Shown here piece by piece: positions 21,889 to 26,337 of a DNA stretch of 26,337 nucleotides. The translations under genes and the position numbers were made by a program. Every line of letters starts with the position of its first letter. Positions within the stretch are counted from its first letter, which is position 1. Source of the stretch: Alphaproteobacteria bacterium (GTDB lineage Bacteria > Pseudomonadota > Alphaproteobacteria > Rs-D84); contig WSMU01000008.1 of NCBI GenBank assembly GCA_013316395.1, positions 1 to 26,337 on the forward strand, written 5' to 3'. A model generated the notes under the pieces. The model did no database searches. It was not told the DNA's origin and saw only the letters and a list, made by a program, of their open reading frames with translations.

Positions 21889-22993
21889 TCGTCATCTGAT
21901 AGCCGCTTTCCGCGATAGCCAGTGCCTCGTCATCGCAAACCTCGGCCGCCATTTCGCGACATATCGGCAGTGCGGCATTATACAGTGCAACCCCTTCTTT
22001 GGATGTGGTAGATACCCCCATAAGCGAGTCAACACTGTCAAATGCAGCATCCGTGTTCAGTGACAGGGATATTGCCGATAGGCCCTGATTAAACGAATCG
22101 CTGCCGCCGGCATTTAACTTTTTAGATATTTCATCGAGTATTTTCTTCGAACCCGATGTATCCTTTGTCTGGTTGTATGCGTTTTCACCCTCTGTTGCGG
22201 TAAAGAGCGCATCGGCGTCTTCTTTGTCCATGTTTACCGTCAGCAGGCGCTGGTTAAAGTCAAGCAGCTTGTCCTCAACATTCGAAAGGCTTTTTTTCAC
22301 GCGGTCAAATTCATGCAGGCGTGAAGAGCATGCGCACCGCTTTAGCTGGGCGTCCTTGTTGGCGCAAAATTCATCCATGCAGTCATAATAGACCTGGCGA
22401 CAGGTTTGGTAGTCGCGGCCCATTATAGTTTCGCGCAGTTCATTGGTCGCGGCGGCGGCGCGCGATATAGTTGCGCCCCCCGTGGTGCGCGCACGTGACG
22501 CGGTTGCGGTCACACCGCGCGCCGGGGCGGCCGCGCTGCGTGATGCAGATGCGGGGCGTCCGGATATGGCGCTGCGTGATGTTGTTGGCTGGGGCGTGGC
22601 ACTGCGCGTCGTTGTGGTGGCGCCGACCGACGGGCGTGGTGCGACGTTAATAACCGTTCCGCTGCGCGGGGAAATGGCGGCCCTGGATGATATTGTTTCC
22701 GCATTGGCGCGTCCGGCATCTGATACTGTTGCGGTGCGCGCGCCAACCGTGCGTGGTGATGTTGTCCCGGTGGCATTTTTTGTTGTTGTGGTATTTAGGC
22801 GTGATGTTGCCGCCTGCGAGCGCTGAGCCGTATCGGCCGATTTTACCTGCTGTCTGGATTGGGTGGGCGCGGATGTTGTGCCGGATGCGCGCCGCGTTGC
22901 CGCGCGTGCGGTCGTATCGTCATCAGCGGCCATTGCGCCATAAAACGCAATGCAGCCAAGGCATACGGTAAAAAGCAGATAGCGTCCTTTCAT
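21674..22993 (-). CDS. Cys-rich secreted protein, 5' part up to a frameshift
   Basis: 439 codons; the last 46 or so, after the G9 tract, read the wrong frame. Signal peptide 1-22 (YGAMA). Residues about 25-190 are low complexity, rich in Ala, Thr, Ser and Arg (SRSAISGRPASASRSA), like a flexible surface stalk. A conserved-looking Cys block follows (CRQVYYDCMDEFCANKDAQL, then KRCACSS), then a helical region and a second Cys pair (PICREMAAEVCDD). The run into the frameshift is SDQAREKIREG. The function is unknown; the Cys pattern repeats in the 3' part, which supports one original protein. Its promoter is at 23007-23036. Confidence 0.75.
   Translation of the reverse strand: MKGRYLLFTVCLGCIAFYGAMAADDDTTARAATRRASGTTSAPTQSRQQVKSADTAQRSQAATSRLNTTTTKNATGTTSPRTVGARTATVSDAGRANAETISSRAAISPRSGTVINVAPRPSVGATTTTRSATPQPTTSRSAISGRPASASRSAAAPARGVTATASRARTTGGATISRAAAATNELRETIMGRDYQTCRQVYYDCMDEFCANKDAQLKRCACSSRLHEFDRVKKSLSNVEDKLLDFNQRLLTVNMDKEDADALFTATEGENAYNQTKDTSGSKKILDEISKKLNAGGSDSFNQGLSAISLSLNTDAAFDSVDSLMGVSTTSKEGVALYNAALPICREMAAEVCDDEALAIAESGYQMTIEQDCNTVAKSFETQSDQAREKIREGGGPARYFPPGYTSKAQLGRYSYMQEKNAGPVVGNISLRRRPGKVS
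21807..21815 (-). repeat. Homopolymer G9 (minus strand) at the frame change
   Basis: Nine consecutive C on the plus strand, G on the coding strand, sit exactly where the 5' frame and the 3' frame of the Cys-rich gene need to meet. Eight or eleven G would restore one open frame. Confidence 0.9.
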
Positions 22994-23006
22994 TCTTTAT
23001 TTATAA

Positions 23007-23036
23007 AGTTTAGCAGAATTAGGAAATATCGGGCAA
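23007..23036 (-). promoter_or_regulatory. Promoter for the long Cys-rich gene
   Basis: On the minus strand, TTGCCC (23036-23031) and TAAACT (23012-23007) are 18 bases apart, with TGC before the second box. Confidence 0.5.
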
Positions 23037-23069
23037 GGGGAAAATAGGGGGAGCTTAGATTAAAATCAG

Positions 23070-23154
23070 TGGTGCGGATAGGGGGACTTGAACCCCCAAG
23101 GATTGCTCCACAGCATCCTTAGTGCTGCGCGTCTACCAGTTTCGCCATATCCGC
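23070..23154 (-). tRNA. tRNA-Leu, anticodon AAG, CCA encoded
   Basis: The minus strand folds into a class II tRNA: acceptor GCGGATA with TATCCGC, D arm with GGTAGACGC as in leucine tRNAs, and anticodon stem CAGCA/TGCTG around loop CTAAGGA. A variable arm (GGA-GCAA-TCC), T arm GGGGG/CCCCC around TTCAAGT, discriminator A and encoded CCA follow. The anticodon reads AAG (codon CUU), with the conserved U33 and G37. Leu identity is supported by the long variable arm, the D arm and A73. A34 is unusual in bacteria outside tRNA-Arg(ACG). Leu codons in rpsF are CTG or TTG only, so CUU and CUC seem rare here. Confidence 0.95.
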
Positions 23155-23245
23155 GTTGGTTTAATATGCGTAAAAAATTACGTTTTTATTTTTAGCCTTT
23201 TTATGTTAAAATGTCCATTGAAATTATAACACAGGGTACAAATAA

Positions 23246-24745
23246 ATGAATAAATTACCAAAATTCTTGCTAAGGTGTTCTATTTTTGCGCTGGCACCGA
23301 TTGCGGCGAACGCGGCCGGGACATACTATACAGGCAACTATCAGTCGCCACAGCAGCGCTATTCGAACCAGTCTTACTCGTCTCAGCGCGGGGGAACATA
23401 CACCCAAAACGGTGTGACATATAACCGCGTGCCCCAGGGGGGATATAACAATGCGGCGTATGCGTCCACCCGCTATGGCCAGACGGCGCGCCCGAACACG
23501 GCCCAGAATAATAATGCGGCCACTGCGCCGGCACGTAATGCGTCGGCCAAGAAAGGCAACGGCTTTACATTTGGTGGCGGCATCTCGCGTGAGGCGGCAA
23601 TGTGGAAGTTCGAGATGAAAGATTCCGCGTCGATTTTGCGCTATGACGATGTTGCGTGGAATGTTTTGGATTTAAATGGTGCGTACGAGTTTAATGCGGG
23701 TAATCTGACGTTAAAGGTGGATGCCGGCTTTAAATACGGCATGCAATCGGGCGAGTCCAGCATGACCGACGACGACATAACCAAGGGCGGATATTTTATT
23801 ACCCAGTGGATTGATGCCAAGGATAACAGCGTAATCGGCGACCAGATTGGCCACGCCCTGTCGATTGGGACCAGTGACGGCGGCAAGATGTACGGGTTTA
23901 ACGTTGGTTTTGGTATGGTTGATGTGTTTAAACTGGGCAATGTAAAGTTTACGCCGTCTGTGGGATATCGTTACCTGAAGTATGAACTGGAAACGAAAAA
24001 GAATTATGGTCTGGCGGTTGATACGGCGGCATGCTTTACCGTCGAGGGCAGTGACGAAGTTCAGTGTGACCCGGCGATAATTGTTCATTATAGCGATGGC
24101 TCGCAGCAGATTTTGTGGCGCGATAATATTAACAACAAAATGGAAATCGCCCCCAATGCGCAGTACATAGACACCCAGGGCACATATTATTATCAGCAGC
24201 CCGGGACCAGCCATTCATACGAGGTCGAATGGTCGGGGCCATATATTGCAATGGATATGGCGTATGATATTAACCAGTACAATTCTGTTACCGGTCGTGT
24301 AGAGTTGGGTTTCCCCGGATATAAGTCCACCGGCGACCAGCCGTATCGCTTTGACTGGCAGCATCCCAAGAGTGTAGAGGACAAGGCAAATATGTTCTCG
24401 GCTCTGCATTTGGGGTTGGGGGCCCAGTGGATGACCTCGCTGACGGATATGATATCGCTGTCGCTGGGGGTAACGTATGATTATTATACGGTAAGTGATG
24501 CGGATGCAAAAACATACCTGAATCCGGAATACTATACAGGTCTGTATAATGATTTGTTAAAGCAGTGGGAGGACGCAGGCAAGACCGAGGCCGACATGCT
24601 GAATTCAGAGACCGGCGACCCGGCGGCGATAAATATCAAGAACCTGGAATCTGAATGTCCAGGTTGGGTATGTTCGGCCAACGGCGAGATAGAATCGTTC
24701 TATAAATCACTTGGCGTGCGTCTGGGTATTGTGGCGCGCTTCTAA
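23246..24745 (+). CDS. Outer-membrane beta-barrel, possibly omptin-like
   Basis: 499 aa. Signal peptide 1-23 (PIAANAA). Residues about 25-100 are rich in Gln, Asn, Tyr and Ser (YSNQSYSSQRGGTYTQNG), probably a disordered surface or periplasmic stretch. The rest alternates in beta strands and ends with GIVARF, a terminal Phe typical of barrels. By eye the order of landmarks recalls omptin proteases: an early WKFEM...VAWNVLDLNGAYEF, an acidic MTDDD, and PYIAMDMAYDIN before YRFDWQHP with an Asp and His in the place of the omptin Asp-His pair. This link is an inference from pattern, not proven. A large loop has two Cys (CFTVEGSDEVQC), as does the last loop (CPGWVC). The two following genes are co-oriented and also exported. 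Confidence 0.7.
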   Translation: MNKLPKFLLRCSIFALAPIAANAAGTYYTGNYQSPQQRYSNQSYSSQRGGTYTQNGVTYNRVPQGGYNNAAYASTRYGQTARPNTAQNNNAATAPARNASAKKGNGFTFGGGISREAAMWKFEMKDSASILRYDDVAWNVLDLNGAYEFNAGNLTLKVDAGFKYGMQSGESSMTDDDITKGGYFITQWIDAKDNSVIGDQIGHALSIGTSDGGKMYGFNVGFGMVDVFKLGNVKFTPSVGYRYLKYELETKKNYGLAVDTAACFTVEGSDEVQCDPAIIVHYSDGSQQILWRDNINNKMEIAPNAQYIDTQGTYYYQQPGTSHSYEVEWSGPYIAMDMAYDINQYNSVTGRVELGFPGYKSTGDQPYRFDWQHPKSVEDKANMFSALHLGLGAQWMTSLTDMISLSLGVTYDYYTVSDADAKTYLNPEYYTGLYNDLLKQWEDAGKTEADMLNSETGDPAAINIKNLESECPGWVCSANGEIESFYKSLGVRLGIVARF

Positions 24746-24756
24746 AGTAAAAGAAT

Positions 24757-25371
24757 ATGTTAAAAAAAGCGTTGTTTTTAATAGTGACGTTGGCGTTTGC
24801 AGGCAGTGCAAGCGCTGCGTCGCGTGTTTATTCCGGCACGGCCGCGGTTAATGTAACCAGTGAAACGGCCGCGGCGGCCAAGAACATTGCCCTGGATAAT
24901 GCGCGCCGCCAGATTGTGCGTGATGCGCTGTCGCCATATACGGACAAAGATGCGTTGGCTGCGGCGATAAAGGATGCATCGGCGTCGGATTTAACAAATC
25001 TGATTGCCACATCCAGCATCGACGGCGAGCAGCAGTCGGCGACCACTTATTCGGCACATATTACAATGACGCTGGATAATGCGGCGGTGCGGCGCTGGCT
25101 GAATGCGAATAATATACAAAGCTGGCTGCCGGACAATACGGACGGCGACCAGGTAATGGTTGTTGTTACCCTGCGTGACCGTGTTGGTGATTGGATGCAA
25201 TTGAATCAAATCGCCCGGGGTGAAAATATTGATTTAAACACCCGCAATATCAGTGGAAATCAGTTAACAATGTCTATTCCCGAATCGGGGCGTCGTATGT
25301 TTGTATCTGCTGCACACAGTGCCGGTTGGCAGGCGACCGATGACGGTGGTCTATTACGTATCTGGAAATAA
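24757..25371 (+). CDS. Exported protein of unknown function
   Basis: 204 aa, start 11 bases after the barrel gene. Signal peptide 1-20 (GSASA). The N-terminal mature part (AAVNVTSETAAAAKNIALDNARRQIVRDAL) resembles the small alpha/beta modules found in DUF2066- or FlgT/LPP20-like periplasmic proteins, which carry an ALxxARRxAV helix. The rest has strand-rich stretches (YSAHITMTLDNAAVRRWL, QVMVVVTLRDRVGDWM) and a C-terminal SGRRMFVSAAHSAGW. No Cys and no lipobox. The ribosome binding site is weak, which suggests coupling with the upstream barrel gene. Its stop overlaps the next ATG by one base. Probably periplasmic, perhaps helping the neighbouring barrels (inference). Confidence 0.65.
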   Translation: MLKKALFLIVTLAFAGSASAASRVYSGTAAVNVTSETAAAAKNIALDNARRQIVRDALSPYTDKDALAAAIKDASASDLTNLIATSSIDGEQQSATTYSAHITMTLDNAAVRRWLNANNIQSWLPDNTDGDQVMVVVTLRDRVGDWMQLNQIARGENIDLNTRNISGNQLTMSIPESGRRMFVSAAHSAGWQATDDGGLLRIWK

Positions 25372-26255
25372 TGTTCAAGAAAGTTTTACCGTTTTTTGTA
25401 TTAACAGCAATATTGCCGGCAGCGGCATACGCCGATAATCCGGACGAGATAGCATTGTACCTAAATATTCGTCGCATTGGCCTGGAAATGTCGAAAACCC
25501 AGGTACGCCATGCCGCACAATATCAGGATTCGCCGATACAGGCCCTGAAGGCGGACAGCCAGGATTTTGTCAAGGGGGTGTTGGACACCGCGCTGGAGTA
25601 CAAGCACAACAAGTTCAAATGGGACAACAGCCTGTTTATGGAATACGGTAAAACAACGCTAAAACCCTATAATGAGCCCGCCACGACCAGTGAAAACGCC
25701 GACAAGATATTGCTGTCGAGCGATATGTCATGGGCATGCTGGAAATGGGGCCAGTTCAGCTTTGGTCCGACGGTCCGCGGCGCGTATGAAACGGAATTCG
25801 CCGCCAGTGGCGATGCACCGCGCCAGAATCTGGTTCGTGCGAATGCGGGTATGTCGCTGTTTGACCATCCGATAATAAAGAGCCTTTATTTAACCGGCGT
25901 ATATGAATACGATTTTACGTATTCTGATGATAAAATCAGTAAGACGGCGGCGGAATTGGGCTGGCGTTTGGAATACAAACTGCGCGAGGGGGTAAAGTTC
26001 CACAGCAACGGATATTATCGCGAGTATTTGTCGTATTCCAGCTATATAGCAACCGACCTGGAACGTGATTTTAACGCAACCGTTCGTATGGATACGAATC
26101 TGTGGAACAAGTTCACATTGGGCCCATACGTACAATATCGTCGTGCCAAGGCACGCGGTGCCGACCAGTATGGCAGTAATTTTATAATCGGAATATCATT
26201 TAACTATATAAATCGTTTTGGTATTATCGACGTTACAAACGATGATAAAAAATAA
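25371..26255 (+). CDS. Outer-membrane beta-barrel protein
   Basis: 294 aa. Signal peptide 1-21 (AAAYA). The mature part has many amphipathic strands rich in aromatic residues (ALEYKHNKFKWDNSLFMEYG, FSFGPTVRGAYETEF, LYLTGVYEYDFTYS, FTLGPYVQYRRAKARG, FIIGISFNYINRFG). The length fits a 10-12-strand barrel, and the Trp/Asp pattern near residue 80 recalls DUF3078-like outer-membrane proteins, but this is not certain. The terminal segment after the last strand is charged (IDVTNDDKK) rather than ending in Phe. Translation is coupled to the preceding gene by the TAATG overlap. It is the last gene of the three-gene exported-protein operon. Confidence 0.7.
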   Translation: MFKKVLPFFVLTAILPAAAYADNPDEIALYLNIRRIGLEMSKTQVRHAAQYQDSPIQALKADSQDFVKGVLDTALEYKHNKFKWDNSLFMEYGKTTLKPYNEPATTSENADKILLSSDMSWACWKWGQFSFGPTVRGAYETEFAASGDAPRQNLVRANAGMSLFDHPIIKSLYLTGVYEYDFTYSDDKISKTAAELGWRLEYKLREGVKFHSNGYYREYLSYSSYIATDLERDFNATVRMDTNLWNKFTLGPYVQYRRAKARGADQYGSNFIIGISFNYINRFGIIDVTNDDKK

Positions 26256-26260
26256 TTAAA

Positions 26261-26315
26261 CCCGGCGGCAATGCGGCCCGGTACCAGCACCAGAGCCGGG
26301 GATAGCGCCGCCGGG
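26261..26315 (+). repeat. GC-rich nested hairpin after the barrel operon
   Basis: CCCGGCGGC (26261-26269) pairs perfectly with GCCGCCGGG (26307-26315). Inside, CCCGG (26277-26281) pairs with CCGGG (26296-26300). It starts five bases after the last stop codon and has no T-run. It may be a 3'-end stabiliser, a REP-like element, or part of an RNA that continues beyond. The window ends 22 bases later. Confidence 0.55.
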
Positions 26316-26337
26316 CCATAAAGTGTAAGACATTAAG

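Noticed and set aside
22443..22826. Plus-strand frame rich in Ala, Arg and Val
   Set aside because: It is the mirror of the Ala/Thr/Arg low-complexity stalk of the minus-strand Cys-rich gene.
1..26337. CRISPR arrays, insertion sequences or prophage genes
   Set aside because: No regularly spaced direct repeats, transposase, integrase or phage structural genes were found by reading.

Overview
The window looks like chromosomal DNA of a Gram-negative bacterium: it holds a lipoprotein, periplasmic folding factors and many outer-membrane beta-barrels. The housekeeping genes (tpiA divergent from a ppiD-like gene, recO, rpsF-rpsR-rplI, polA, pth) and the secreted Cys-rich proteins suggest an uncultured, possibly host-associated member of the Alphaproteobacteria. 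That placement is inferred from gene content and layout, not from a phylogeny. Genes are mostly separated by clear intrinsic terminators. No transposase, integrase, phage gene or CRISPR array was seen.

Layout. 1-627: 3' part of a coiled-coil protein. 732-4445: large ankyrin/subtilase-like autotransporter. 4514-5840 (minus): tpiA then grpE. 5909-9959 (plus): ppiD-like, recO, membrane-anchored DsbA-like and OmpA-like secreted protein. 10013-11835 (minus): a MotA/TolQ-like and MotB/OmpA-like pair. 12051-13251 (plus): rpsF-rpsR-rplI. 13300-13760: no coding sequence, but two tandem structured RNA-like elements with the same folding plan. 13779-14138: XRE regulator. 14141-17511 (minus): small outer-membrane protein then polA. 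17559-18080: pth. 18077-22993 (minus): secreted Cys-rich proteins, a lipoprotein, a possible 45-aa gene, and a long Cys-rich gene split at a run of nine G. 23070-23154 (minus): tRNA-Leu with anticodon AAG. 23246-26255 (plus): three genes for exported or outer-membrane proteins. 26261-26315: a strong GC-rich hairpin.

How the parts connect. A large share of the window serves the cell envelope: PpiD-like and DsbA-like proteins would fold and oxidise the many Cys-containing exported proteins and barrels, and the MotA/MotB-like pair would couple proton flow across the inner membrane to the peptidoglycan.

The strongest points for a second look are: (1) the paired RNA elements at 13353-13750, each with mutually exclusive stems resembling an attenuator; (2) the autotransporter whose subtilase fold is recognisable but whose catalytic motifs all look lost; (3) the G9 tract that splits a 1017-aa Cys-rich protein; (4) the A34 tRNA-Leu; (5) a Glu-to-Gln change at the sugar steric-gate position of DNA polymerase I.
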